A DNA stretch of 64,000 nt from Zonotrichia leucophrys gambelii. Lineage: Eukaryota; Chordata; Aves; Passeriformes; Passerellidae. Where the stretch lies: the NCBI RefSeq assembly GCF_028769735.1, contig NC_088178.1, forward strand, positions 15,457,357-15,521,356, read 5' to 3'. The first letter of the stretch is position 1. Every line of letters starts with the position of its first letter. This document shows positions 13,541 to 24,955 of this stretch, piece by piece. The notes under the pieces were generated by a model, which saw only the letters and a program-made list of their open reading frames with translations, was not told the origin of the DNA and did not search any database. The translations under genes and the position numbers were made by a program.

Positions 13541-13560
13541 CGGCGCCCCTCGCCGCTTAC

Positions 13561-13608
13561 CTGCAGCTCGGTGAAGAGGATCTCCCTCTCGGCCGCGTTG
13601 GACGCCAT
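13561..13608 (-). CDS. PKN2: PKN2 first coding exon (protein kinase N2), 5' end of gene only
   Basis: Read on the minus strand, an ATG at 13608-13606 opens 16 codons, MASNAAEREILFTELQ, followed at once by a consensus splice donor GTAAGC (13560-13555). This closely matches the PKN2/PRK2 N-terminus as I remember it (human MASNPERGEILLTELQ), including the exon 1 end after the Q codon. PKN2 is a cytosolic/nuclear Ser/Thr kinase activated by RhoA/Rac, with three N-terminal HR1 coiled-coil repeats, a C2-like domain and a C-terminal AGC kinase domain; none of those domains is encoded here. The start context is good (G at -3, G at +4) and it is the first ATG of its frame after an upstream stop at 13795-13797. 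The exon lies inside a CpG island, as expected for a broadly expressed gene. The identification rests on a 16-residue match and the exon boundary, so it is strong but not beyond doubt. Confidence 0.85.
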
Positions 13609-13794
13609 TTCGCCGGGGTTTGAAGTCCGCACCTGGGCGCTACTGCTGCCGCTGCCGCCGCCGCCGGCGGGGAGGGGAGCGAGGGAGGCGGGTCCGGGGC
13701 CGGGACTAAGGGCGCATCGGGGGCGGGGGGAGCGCTCCGTGCTCGGGCAGGCGGGCGGGGGTGCGCGGGGGGGCCGCCGCCGACCCCTCTACTC
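13609..13794 (-). other. PKN2: PKN2 5' leader and core promoter zone (transcription start not resolved)
   Basis: This is the GC-rich stretch directly upstream of the PKN2 start codon. It contains a short GCC/GCT run (13645-13665 on the plus strand, read as GGC/AGC codons on the sense strand). The PKN2 frame stays open through the whole segment up to a TGA at 13797-13795, but holds no ATG, only a GTG at 13632-13630. No TATA box is seen, as is usual for CpG-island promoters with dispersed start sites. I cannot place the transcription start from sequence alone; the leader length is a guess bounded by the upstream in-frame stop. Confidence 0.5.
13719..13728 (+). promoter_or_regulatory. GC box (Sp1/KLF-type site) upstream of PKN2 start
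   Basis: GGGGGCGGGG, a perfect GC box, lies about 110 bases upstream of the PKN2 start codon inside the CpG island. Sp/KLF binding is inferred from the motif only; such motifs are common in GC-rich DNA. Confidence 0.45.
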
Positions 13795-13822
13795 TCATGG
13801 GGGTCGCGGTGGGCTGTGTGGC

Positions 13823-13874
13823 GCGGAGCGGCGCGTTCCCCGCGGGGCGGTGCGGAGCGGCGCGCTCCCCGCGG
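13823..13874. repeat. Two-copy 29-bp GC-rich tandem repeat in CpG island
   Basis: A 23-base core beginning GCGGAGCGGCGCG and ending TCCCCGCGG occurs at 13823-13845 and again at 13852-13874 with one C/T difference, a period of 29. Weaker relatives of the same GCGGAGCG and TCCCCGC words continue to about 13960. Probably local slippage within the promoter island. Confidence 0.7.
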
Positions 13875-14081
13875 TGCGGCGCGGCGCGCTGGGAGCGGCG
13901 CGGAGCGACGCGGTGCGTTCCCCGCCGAGCGGTGCCCGCCGTGCGCTCCCCGCCCGGGCGCGGCGCTCGGCCCTGGCAGCGCTGGGGCCGCCGCGGCTGC
14001 TGCGCCTGCGGCCGCCGCCGATGTCGCACCATTTGGCTGTCACCCTGTCGCAAAGGCGTCGCCGCTTTGCGGCTCCCGGAG

Positions 14082-14087
14082 CACGTG
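14082..14087. promoter_or_regulatory. CACGTG E-box in PKN2 CpG island
   Basis: A palindromic CACGTG sits in the context GAGCACGTGACTG, which on the minus strand contains GTCACGTG, the favoured core for USF and MiT/TFE (CLEAR-like) bHLH-zip factors. It lies about 475 bases upstream of the PKN2 ATG. Function is inferred from the motif alone. Confidence 0.4.
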
Positions 14088-14210
14088 ACTGAGCGGGGAG
14101 GAAGAGCGGGCTCCCTCGGAGGCGGAGAGCGGCGCGCGCCCCCCGCCCCACCTGCCCCGCGCGGGCTGAGCGGCGCGAGGCGCCGAGCGCGGGAAGGCGG
14201 GCGCGAGGCC

Positions 14211-14254
14211 CCTCAGCCCCTCACTCCCCTCAGCCCCTCATTCCCCTCAGCCCC
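14211..14254. repeat. 17-bp tandem repeat (CCTCAGCCCCTCAYTCC), about 2.6 copies
   Basis: CCTCAGCCCCTCACTCC (14211-14227) is followed by CCTCAGCCCCTCATTCC (14228-14244) and a partial third copy to 14254. It lies at the outer edge of the PKN2 CpG island. No function is evident. Confidence 0.85.
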
Positions 14255-14295
14255 GCGGCCGCCTCGCCCCTCTCTCCTTGCACGCTCCGCTGGTT

Positions 14296-17200
14296 GCGCT
14301 TCCCCATCCGTCAGGCTCCAGCTCTGGGAATCATGTCTTTTCCTTGAGTGGTGGTGGGGTTTGGGGGGCGTGTGGCACATTCCTGGTGTTGGGGGCTGCA
14401 GGGGCTCGGCTCTCCCGGGCCCAGGAGACAGGTGAAGCCCTCAGTTTGCTGGGTAGCGAAGGCAGGTAGCTCAGGAAGGAGAGTTCACGCTTGTCTCAAG
14501 CAGCCACCTGCCGCCCTGGGGACCTGGAGCAGTGGCCCAGGAGGTTGTGGTGAGTGGGGGCTGTAAATGCCGTTTTTAACAGTTTAAAGGGCTAAACATT
14601 TGTACTTGGGATGCTTGGTGAGTTTTTTGGGGGGTTGGCACTGGTCAGTTAATGTGCAGAGTAATAAGCTTCTCAGAGCTTCAAAATCGGTTAGAGTGTC
14701 TGGAGGAAATGGTTTCTCTTTCCTCGTGGCACCATGTGACAAGACCTTTTCAGCTTCCTGCCGTGCCGAGGGTTGGTGGTTTTCTTCACCTATCCATTAA
14801 ACGTGTGCTTTCTGTTGTCGACTCTATACCCACGCACTTTCTCATTTCACCCTAATATTTGATGCTACGTTCGGCTGATTGGACTAATGCAAAATGCTCT
14901 GTGGAAGCAATTATAGCTGTTTGATGGTTTGGTTTTTTTTCTTTCTTGTATTTTTTTTTCCTCTATGCAGTTCATGTAAAATTTATAAGCTGAGACATTT
15001 TCAATAGATTCAACTTCATGCAAGCATCATCAGCATTGGCTCTGTATATGCTACTGCATCTCTGTATGGCTACAGACCAATAGTAGTCTGTTTGCTCTAG
15101 GAATGCAAGTTAAACTTTGGAGCGTTGGCGTGTTTTGTTTTCTTGAGGAACTAGGAATGGCAGAAGTCAACATTAAATTATCACTACTATTCCTAGCAAA
15201 TTTGAAGCATTTTAAGTGTGCTTATACTTCCACTGTTGAGCACCAAACAAACCTGGCAATCTGAGGTACTACCATGCAGTAGAAAAGAATTTATGAACAC
15301 ATGCACACAGTTTCACATGTAAGAAATATTAAGATAATTCTACAGTAACAATGCATATATTTACTGAAATGACAGTTTCACTGACTTGCATGTAAGTAGC
15401 TGTTTGATACAGTTCATAATCTTTCACATACACATATTTATGTCTAGACTTACTCCACGTGAAGCCAATGGCTTAATTTCTGTCCTGTGTGGCCAGGCAA
15501 TTACAGGCTCATATGAAAACTTGACTTGCTGATTGTGTTAAAGTCACTATTTTGGAAAGGCTCTTGTCCAGTGAGATGTGTGCTGGCCCAGCTTCAGTGC
15601 CAGTGGGATGAATCAGTGCTGTTTCCCCGGGCCCCTGTCCACAGCCATGCCATGACTTGTGGCACACAGTGCGTACAAATGGGATGGGTGGGATGGGGAA
15701 AGAAAGGCTTTTATATAATAATTTTTCATTTTGACCATGACAGAATGATTCCTAATGTTTAAACTTCATTTGAACTGGTTTTGAGAATAAATGTTGAAGG
15801 ATATAAAGAGGTAATCAGAAATCACTGGATTGCTGTGACTTGGTGACTTCATATACTTGTCAGCACGTATGTGCTCCATTACTGCAGCTCGCCGTGCCTG
15901 GTCCCATTGCAAAGGAAAAAGAATCAATGTGCTTGCGTGTCTCGTTTACAAGATGTGGTCAGAGGGAAACACAGATTGTGCACCAGAGAAAATTCATAGA
16001 TATATGAGTGGGTGTCAGCAAAGTTAGTGAAGCTTTGAGGTTCTCTCTAAAACAGGCAAGGCAGCTGGCTTTGGTTCATGCTTGGCCTAGCCTGCCTATT
16101 GAGTGTAGCCTAGAGCATATTATTGCTCCTGTCAAGACAAGGCATTGTAATCTTTTTTTGTATTCCAAATGTTACTTGCACAGCCTGGGAGGACACAGTC
16201 CTAGATTCTTTGATGGAAGTGTAGTGGCACAGGAATCTAAAGAGAAACTGGTTTGGTAAAACAATATTAGCTTAGCTAAAGCTCTGATTCTTAATAATTC
16301 TTCCTTTAGAGTCTGGAAAGTACGAGGCAGTCCTGAACAACTGTAGCTCTGCATTTAAGTGCTGTGACAGTGAATTGCTGAGCAAGAGGGAACATTCTGA
16401 GTGAGTCCCGAAATAGAAGGCAGTTCAGTATGTAACTCTGAGAATTTAGCATTATATGGAATCCTGAGTTCAGCCTGTGCCTTAAAATATCTGAGAGCAA
16501 TCTCTTCAGCCATTATTCTGTTAGCTCATCCCTGCAGTCAATTAGCAAGCTAGAAAAGCAAACTGAATGAAATGGATGTCCATATATTGGCTAAACCCTT
16601 TGATTGTTTCTTCATGTTGTGTTATAAAAGTCTTGTCACAAAGACCTGGAAAAATGAATAGCTGAGACTTTCAGTGTTCCTGGTACAAAACACACCTTGT
16701 GAACCCTTAAGCACAGTACAGAACACTTTATGTAAATGTTTGGGATACTGTAAGCAAAATCAAGGGTATTTTTAGGATAGTTCTAACTAATCCAATGTAT
16801 CACCTAAGAAAGAGTTACTTTCACTTAGTGATGCATATAGAAATGAGGATTGACATGTGAAGAGCACCAGATAGGTGTTAATTGTATGCTTATACTTACT
16901 ACTGGCAAAACTCTACCAGGAAAGAAATGTAATTTCTTTTTTAGGCTTTTGGTTAATCTTGCTTGTTTAAATTAGTGATGTAGGTCTAGAGGGACAACAA
17001 CGTAGAGGTGTGCCTAGATATGGGCAAATTTAAACTCTTGGAAAGGAGAAATTGGATGTGGTGCTACATATGCTCTTAATAGATGAGTGGGGCAGAGCAA
17101 TAGTAGGGCAGCTCACCACCTTTTTAAGCACAGGACAAGCTCTAAGAATTGGTGACCTTGTTAATGGGATGGGGTAAAGGTTATTTGATTTTGCAAGTAA

Positions 17201-20200
17201 TATTGATACCTGTTAAAGGAATCCCTTGTCTCATGAAGCAGGAATGCTAAAATTTACACTTCAACTCAAGTTTGGGATAGAATTAAAGTTCTTTCACTTA
17301 GGAATAAAGACAACTAACTATATAAAACAAATGTAGCCCCAATATTAGTTAAAAGAAAACAACTTCAAACCACTACCACCACCACAACAGATTTTCAATA
17401 ATGGAACCATTAATTGTCCCTGACTTCTAGACAAAGCAATGTTACTCTTGCATAGTTAACCCTCTAAGTTGGATCTTTTAAAAACAAAATTCTGGAACTA
17501 TGAGGTACAGAAAAATGAGATGGAGAGTGTATACATCTTTGCCTTCTTTATTTGTTTACTTCAGCCCAACGGCGTTGAAAAAATAGCATATTAGTGAAGA
17601 ATAGTACTTTCCATCTTCTTGTTCTGCTTTGCAAATAATTGTGGAAATAGGAGTAATCCTTGTTTTATAAAGCTTCCAATATTACATTTTCCAGTAGATT
17701 TAGGAATAAATATGTCTAGGTCAGGTTAAAACTTGAGACAAAGAAATAAATGTATATAATAATGTTTCTTAGATCAACAATTTCCTGGTGTTTATTATAG
17801 AAAATGCCATAAAGGAGAAAATAAAAAATTGAAAAAAAATTAAAAGTGTGGATAATTTTGTTTTTTTGAAAACTCACTTCTTTCATAGCACTTCTCAGGA
17901 GTTAATTACCTGCCTTTCCCTCAGATTTCTCCAAGGGAAATCTGTGTAAGAAAAGGCTCCTGAGAGCATGATGATGTACCAGTGCCAGTGAAGGGGATGA
18001 GTTTATGGCATGTCAGAAACAGAAAACTAAAATGATTACCTACATTTATTTAGCTCTTGTGGTGCTTGCAGATTTCTTGTATACGTAAACTATTCCTTTA
18101 TTACTCTTTTAATTACACAACTAATCTTACAACTTCTGTGTGGATTACTGTGATGTAATCATAACCCTGCTAGCAATTGCTGCACACTTTCTGCTTAAAA
18201 TTTGTCTTCTATGTTTATATACTATTACCCAGGGCTAAGTGTAGGCATATGTTATGAGGTGTGGAGTGCAACAAACTTTATCTTACTATCTGTTTTATTA
18301 ATTCTGGACCCTGGGAAGACTTACAGTCAGTGATAAAAGAGTGCTCCAGGGGAAGGAGGTTCATTCCTGTTCATTATGGCCTGCTGGTTTTCTTTTCTAT
18401 CCTTCTCTTATGAGGAGAAGTCTGCCTTATGCCAGTGCATGTCACTGGTACCTTGAGGAGAGGAGAGCCCTACCTGTGCACAACCAGCTGTTCAGATCAG
18501 ACCTCATTTCCCTAGAGGAGATCAGCTTGGATTATTTGAAGTAATAACAAAATGCATTATGTCATTACATTAAGGCTATGAGCCCACAAGTGGATCAACA
18601 TTATTGATCTCTACACCTATGCTAAGTCCCAGTGGTTCTAATTTATCTTGATTGTAGGATCCAGCTTATTATACTTGATGATGTTTCTGCAAATGAACTG
18701 CCCAGATGGACTCTTGTGCTTTCATTGACTCTGCTGAAGTGAATAGGGCCTGGTGCATCACTGCTAACATCAAGACCTTATTTTCAGCAATGTAGATAAG
18801 AAATCAGTCCAAACAAGGTAGCTGTACCTCTGGGTAGTTCCTGGTCTCATTGCTTTATTTCTGTAAATTGCAAGCACATTACTTCAAATGGTGACTAGGG
18901 GAAAATATCTTCGTTTGTTACAAAAACAAGGCAAGATGACAAATATGTCATCCTGTTATGAAGCAGGCTGATTTCCTGAAGGAATGTAGGTGGCTGGCTG
19001 TGACCTAAAGTTGTTATGAATAAACATCAGAAAATTCAGGCTCAGGAGATAATTGAAGGGCATTCTTGTGCAGCACTAAGGTGTGCAGCTTCCTATGATC
19101 CTAGGAAAATCAAGTCCTCCAAAAAGCTTTTCAAATAAAAAAGAGTTTTACAACTTCAGCTGAAATCCCAGTCTGCATTTGGAGGAAAGGGAAATGTATT
19201 ACAAGGGATGAGTCAGACATGGTTTACCCAGAGAAATCTTTACAAAAGAGATCTGTGCTTGAAAAGCTGCTGCAGGGATGTCTCTTGCATGTTTGTGATG
19301 TGGGGTTTGACCTGCCTATGGGCAGTCTGTTGCTTCCAGAAATATGAGGCTGCAGATTTGCTAGCAGCTTACAGCAGGGTATAAAGAAGTCAGAAGATTG
19401 TGTCCATTTTCTTCTGCACCATGCTATCAACAGACTTGTCTCACCTCGTGTTCTGGAAGTTGATGTGTGTGACTTGTGAACTTCTGGTTGTCCTCAACCA
19501 ATTTGAACTTGCTGTTTTGGAATCTGCAGCAAAGACTGACAAAACCAGGAAGTGAGTCCTTTGTATGACGTGTCTGGTGATACAGCATCTATATACCAGT
19601 GTTTTCTTGGCTCTAATATGTTTGTGGACACATAAATAACTATGTTGAATAGTCCTGAAACAGACTTCATCAGACACTCAGGCTTAGATGGTAATGACTT
19701 CTGGTCATGAATAACTTGATGGCTGGTTTTTTTCCTCCATGTCTTTATCTCTTCTCAGAGACAGTAGCCTGCCTATGTAACTCTGTCAGGGACTGAAGTC
19801 CTAAGTAGTTATTAACTTGTACTTAGTAGGCAATGTCTCTGAATTAAAAGGGCAGATCTATCTTCATCTAATGAGCACTTAGAACAAGAGTTACCTGGCA
19901 GGTTTGTAGCTGGCTCTAATTGTGTTCTTGCTCTGCTGGGATGGACATCCCCAGGAGAGGAGAGAGCTTAAAAACTTTCTGAGAAAATGACAATTGCATT
20001 AAACAATATAAAGAGAAAAACATTCCAAAAAGTTCTGATACCAAATATGTTAGAACTTCCTCCTCACTCTTCCTTGTCTTACATCCCTCACCTTCAATTT
20101 TTTTTATTCTTAGGCTGTAGCAAACTTGCTGTCATGTAATTTAGTGCAACTTTACATTGCTTTCATTAATGTTCTGCTTATGAGCCCTGTGGTTCAGAGA

Positions 20201-20264
20201 TGGCTTGTTACAGTGCATTCCCCTTAATTAAGTGTTATTTAAACATAAGGGGAAGTAAGACTAA
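14296..20264. other. PKN2 upstream flank, no gene seen
   Basis: Immediately outside the CpG island the sequence is still moderately G-rich to about 14580 (G runs in 14346-14410), then becomes AT-rich. Open frames here are short, and many begin at non-ATG codons. A strong splice-donor-like GTGAGT occurs at 14550-14555 on the plus strand, the kind of signal a divergent non-coding transcript would use. No repeat family, RNA gene or coding exon is supported. Confidence 0.6.
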
Positions 20265-20347
20265 TCCCCCCCTCCCCCTATCTCTCTCTCTCTCCCTCCC
20301 TTCTTTTTTTTCTTCTTTTTTTCCTTTTTCTTTCTTCTTTCTCCCCC
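20265..20347 (+). repeat. Polypyrimidine tract (C-rich, then CT, then T/C)
   Basis: The tract runs TCCCCCCCTCCCCCT, one A at 20280, then 67 uninterrupted pyrimidines from 20281 to 20347, including (TC)n and several T runs. Long homopurine-homopyrimidine DNA can adopt triplex (H-DNA) structure. The open frame across it (20200-20418) encodes only low-complexity Ser/Leu/Phe and is not a gene. Confidence 0.9.
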
Positions 20348-23300
20348 ATCCCTGGAGAGGGATGGTTGTAACACAAGTGAGCAGGGAAGTTAATTACACT
20401 TATCACCTTTTTAACTAGCTGTAATTTTCACACATTTCAAGTTCTTCAAAGGTGTTTTCTCTTGTGTGAGAGCATCTGCTGGCGTTTTCATGTTTTCTGA
20501 AAAAAACCACAAGGTAGAAAGGCTTAGGTGAGATTTCTTAGGTTAGATTTCTGTACTGAAGCCTAGTTACAAAGTTACTTGCAGAGTGACTCTTCTGACT
20601 GGAAAGTGAAGTGATTTGGCATTTGAGAGATTAATGAAATTCTTGTGCTTCTCTTAATATGCTTAGATACATAGGTGCCAGTGTTTTCCTAAAGTGTGAA
20701 GTGTTTTCTTGTGAGGATTTTATGTCATGGGTTTTATGGTCTAGGCAAACACTGGAGGTCTCAAGGACTAAGCTGAATCAGTTTGGGTTAAGTTGCTTGA
20801 AATGGATTCACTGAAATCTCACACTGTCAGTCTGGCCTCGGCTTTGAATTGTTTACTATCATCACATAATGAAATCTAAAACACTTTCAAGTTGATTTTT
20901 CTAGTAGGTAGTTTGCAGTTAGTGAACTTGTTTGTTCTTTATAAGAAAAATGAGCATAGAAGCCGCTGGAAAATGTGGGGGAAAATGTTTTGGGGCCTTG
21001 ATCTGTTTTCTGTCACTACCCTGTCAAGGAGCAGTCAGCCAGAGGCAATTGCTGAGGTGGACTTAATGGAGGAGAGGTCTGAAGTATACTGGTTTGATAT
21101 TTGAAATGTGATTATGTGGATGTTGTTTATGTTCATTTATGGTTTTGTGTGCTGCAGTGTTAACATGTCAGCTTTAATGAAGGCAGCTTTTACACAAATG
21201 CCAGAAGTGTCTCCAGCGAATGCAGCATGCTCATTCTTGGCTTGCTCTTTGCTTTCTTCTCTTGCCTGCAAACATCCCTCTTCCCCCTTGGAAGCAGTGC
21301 AGTGATGGAACAAGGCATAAAAATGAAGTGTAGTAATCTCAAAACAAAATAATAAAGTTTACCCTCCTCCTGTCCTATATGCTTTCTCTTCATTCTGAGG
21401 TCCATCTAGGAAGCCATTGAACAGCAATGTCCTTAATGACTATTTGATTGAGATAAGCGAGATAAGAGATTAGATTAATTGAACCTGTGCTAAATGTGGT
21501 CATGATAATGATGGAAATGATGGGGATATGTCAATGATGCATCTTCAGAAACCTTAGAACCATGGCTGACTGCTCTAAGAGAGAAGTGCACAATTGCCTT
21601 AATAGTTGTATAAACAGCCTAGTGTTTGGATTTTGTGTATCATTAATCATGGTAGATAATAGTAACAGTTCTTGGAAGAAAGCACCACATCTAGACATTA
21701 AAAGCATGGACTTTCACCATGGACCTGCTAATTGCACCTGCTATGCAGGTAGAGGTTGATTTAACATTAGAAAAGTTCATTAATAGGAAGGATATTAAAA
21801 GGTGTACTGTATTATGATGTTTGCAGACTTTAGATGCTCTAGATTATCATACTTATCAATCAGAAATATGAATATTTTGTAAGTATGGTATAACAGAAGT
21901 CTTTTAAAAGAAGAAAGCAGAGGCCAGTTGGGGATTGCTGTTCACAGACTGTCCTTAACTGTGTTTATTCCTTCCCCTTTTCCCAGCAAATCCAGTATTA
22001 AAGAAGGATTGTAAGACCCATGTAATCATTGAGGATTTACTTTCTTGGTCCCTCAGAGCAGCATTCAGCAACAACACCATTATTCTGTTTTTAAACATAC
22101 ACATTGCCTTCACAAGGGACAGATAGATGTTATCAGGAGATACTTTGGATAGTAACAACTGTAAATTGTTGCTTGAAAAGAACATTAGAAATAGAAATAG
22201 ACAAAGATTCAACTTTTGGTCTTACACTGACAGAAGGCACTGTAGTTCTACAGCCATCTTAGATACAACTGATGTAAATTGGGACTCAAGCTAATGAGGT
22301 CAAGTCTCTTTTCCTTTTGTGTCAGTCAAAAATATTCTTAATTCTGAGTTTGATACTAAAAGATAGAAGAATTCTAACTATATAGTAGTTGGGCTAAAGT
22401 TCAGGATAGGATAGAATAATCTCTGCTGGCAAAAAGTTCTGGTGTCTGGTGAATAGAGAGCATAGTATTCTGATAAACTGCTCAATATTTCTTAATGCCT
22501 AATGTTTCTCAAGATTAGGAAATGTAGATTGGTGGATTAATTTACAGTTTAACAGAAGTAGTTTAGAATTGCACTTTACCTTCCACTGGTTCCAGTCTTT
22601 GCTTCAATACAGGCAAAACACAGAAACATTAGTGTTTATTCATATGCAGTTTTCCTTTTACTTGCATAATATGCAAGGACACAGTATTTCTAAGTGTCCT
22701 TAGCATGAAAAGGAAAAAATCAATCAGTAATGGGAAAGGTAAAAGAATCTTTATAAATAGAATCTTAATATTAAATTGCTCCATCTAGTGGCTATCTTCT
22801 AAAACTGACATTTTTCTGTAGTGATTCTTACTCTTTAGTAACAATTATGCCTCTTAAGAATTTAAGATTTAATTCTTCTTTTACATAGGAAGCTCTCTAC
22901 CAAGGGAACTGCACATGTGACAAGGTACAAACTTTGATTTTCTTTCTTGTTTCTTCTGACGATTTGTACTGTTTGCTTCAATGGAAGCAACCTTAGGTGT
23001 CCAAGTGTCTCAACTGCTTTTGAAATCTTGGTTTTAGTGCCTTACTGGGTTTTTTGGGGGGAAAATAGAGAAGCTGGATTGCATAAATAGTACAATAAGG
23101 ATGAAGTGTCCGATTCTTTGTCAAAGAGTTAAAATACACAAAAAACACCGTGAATTATGTACTGAGATGCATGGTGATACATAGTGAGATGCCTCTCGTG
23201 TCTTAACATGAGAGAAATACCAGTTGGAGATTGTTTCATCCAAATGCCTTAACTAGCACTGATGCTGTACCTTTGATAATAATAATGAATAATTGAATGA

Positions 23301-24898
23301 TTTGTTAATGTCAATATACTTTGTAAGCAACTTATGCCAATCAAGATGAAAACACCTGTGTTTCCCAGCTATGAAAACAGGAAAAAATTCAAAAGAAAAA
23401 TGTTCAAGAAAAGATTTAATCCAGACATCTCTGATGCTTTCTTCCTTTGAACACCTTGAGAAGACAAAATAGAAAAAGCAAAAAAGAAGGAGCTTTTGAG
23501 GAGACCAGTAAATTTCTTGCTGCCCACTGCTGTGATCCCTTATGCAGCTGGCTTTAATGGGAACTGAGGTGCTTAAGAAAGCAAAATCATAGAACAATGA
23601 ATCACTTTCAGGGTGATTGGTATTGGTTTTCAGTTTCTGAACAGAGCCCAGAATTGTGCAACCAGCAGCTGAAGTCCTGCAGAACACAAAAAACATTTAA
23701 AAATGAAAAGCAAGAAAAAGGGATAACTAAAATAATTTAAGTCCAAATTTTAAGTATTAGATTTTTAAAAAGAAAGTTGCCTGTTCTTGAAAATATAACA
23801 GGTGCATTGGACTTGCTTACTCCCCTGTCCTTTACTTTTGTCATTAATTTTTTAGTTTTGGTTAATCTGCTACCTTTAATTTCCTAGTAAATTAATTCTC
23901 TCCTTGTTTCATGTCTCCTTTAATATTAAGAAACTGCTCTGAAAGTCTAGAAGAGTTGCATTGTATTCCAAGACTGTTGTTGTTTTTATTATTCACTTGA
24001 ATAATGGAACATAGACCTTGTAGTGCACTTTTCCAGACTTCCTCTTCCCAATTAGCTTGGTCACTTAAAATTGCAGATTGCTATTCCTATCTTCCTTTCC
24101 CAGGCCACTGAATATCACAATTGTGTAACTTCCCTACATGCTAAGTAAAGTTTCCTTGCAGTGTGCATTTTAACCTCAGCTGTTGTACTTTTGGCTTAAC
24201 TTTCAAAGTTTGAAATACAAGGTAGCACATCCTGATAACAGTGCATGAAGAAATAATTAATTGCTGTGAAATGGAATGGTGCTTTATCTTAAAGCAGTGG
24301 AAATTTTCTTTGAATTAATTAAAAATACATATATGAAATCTTTCTTGTTTCCTGAGGCAGATACATTGTGAGAGTATGCCTTGTGATGATTGGTACTGGT
24401 TCAGTTCTGCTCCTCTCTCGGGTTGCTTTGTTGTGTCTTTGTAGTGATTTTGATATTGGAAAACATCTTTACCATTTTATTTCTCATCCCATCGAAAAGG
24501 CCTTGTTTTTGTAATGAAACATAATTGTTTCAAGCCTGAGCCAAACAGCAGCAGTCCCAGGAAACAGTCAGCATGTGCACTGAGGGAGCCAGTACTTGAT
24601 GTGTACTCCTCAATTTTTTTTCAAGATGTACTCGTCAGAACCTGGCAGTTTGCCACATGCAGTGGAAATAAATATTTGGCATTGACCACTTTTTCTTTAG
24701 GCCTCATCTTTGCTTCTGCTTCTGTAAACTTCCTTGCTTTCTAGCAGAGTAGGTATTTTTAAAAATGTTATGGATGGATACAAAAATGGTGAGCATGTTT
24801 GTCTTTTTGCAGGTTACTGAGAGTACTGGTGCTGATCCATCTGATCTGAGCCTTTTCTCTGAACAACTTCCATAGGACAGTGCAGGACCTGCAGAGTT

Positions 24899-24955
24899 GT
24901 TGGGGTTTTTGGCATTATCCTGGACTGTTGGAGTTTTTTGGCATTATCCTGGACT
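24899..24955. repeat. 28/29-bp tandem duplication
   Basis: A unit containing TTTTTGGCATTATCCTGGACT occurs at 24899-24926 and 24927-24955 with two small differences near its start (GTTGGGG versus GTTGGAG plus one extra T). It falls in a minus-strand open frame (24814-25068) of 84 codons that I do not recognise and that begins at a plausible ATG-like position but has no domain signature. Confidence 0.85.

Larger units (their letters stand above)
1..13560 (-). other. PKN2: PKN2 intron 1, 5' part (non-coding)
   Basis: By inference from the exon 1 donor at 13560, this is the beginning of PKN2 intron 1, read right to left, and it runs off the left edge. The next PKN2 exon should encode the first HR1 repeat, a highly conserved stretch that would give an open frame of 60 or more codons on the minus strand; no such frame is present. 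The DNA is AT-rich with no recognisable interspersed repeat. It holds an A tract (8176-8199), A/C- and T/G-rich tracts (8609-8650, 11959-12030), two small tandem duplications (7904-7945, 11629-11687) and a sense-strand open frame (3253-3516). The stretches 1-3250, 3980-6640 and 8660-11620 show nothing else that I can support. Confidence 0.75.
13005..14295. promoter_or_regulatory. PKN2: CpG-island promoter of PKN2
   Basis: The sequence changes abruptly from AT-rich to dense GC with very frequent CpG near 13005 and returns to ordinary composition after about 14295. PKN2 exon 1 is inside it. The island contains GC boxes, a CACGTG box and short GC-rich tandem repeats. Long open frames on both strands here (for example 12884-14092 plus, 12982-13632 minus, 13761-14435 plus) are by-products of the low stop-codon density of GC-rich DNA and are not called as genes. 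The island extends several hundred bases on the far side of the PKN2 start, which is compatible with divergent transcription. Boundaries are by eye. Confidence 0.9.

Noticed and set aside
1..13560. Second PKN2 exon (first HR1 repeat)
   Set aside because: The conserved HR1 sequence would give a minus-strand open frame of at least 60 codons from an internal Met; none of the frames present resembles it.
12982..13632. 216-codon minus-strand frame containing the PKN2 start
   Set aside because: Only the 16 codons before the GTAAGC donor at 13560 are coding; the rest is read-through into intron 1, and the frame's first codon is GTG rather than ATG.
12884..14092. 402-codon plus-strand open frame across the CpG island
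   Set aside because: It starts at TTG, encodes an Arg/Gly/Pro/Ala-rich product typical of GC-rich DNA, and overlaps the PKN2 promoter and exon 1 on the other strand.
13761..14435. 224-codon plus-strand frame in the CpG island
   Set aside because: Low-stop GC-rich DNA with an Arg/Gly/Pro-rich product, and other frames on both strands are open in the same place.
23253..23696. 147-codon minus-strand open frame
   Set aside because: Length is near chance expectation for this much AT-rich sequence; the product is Phe/Ser/Leu-rich with no domain.
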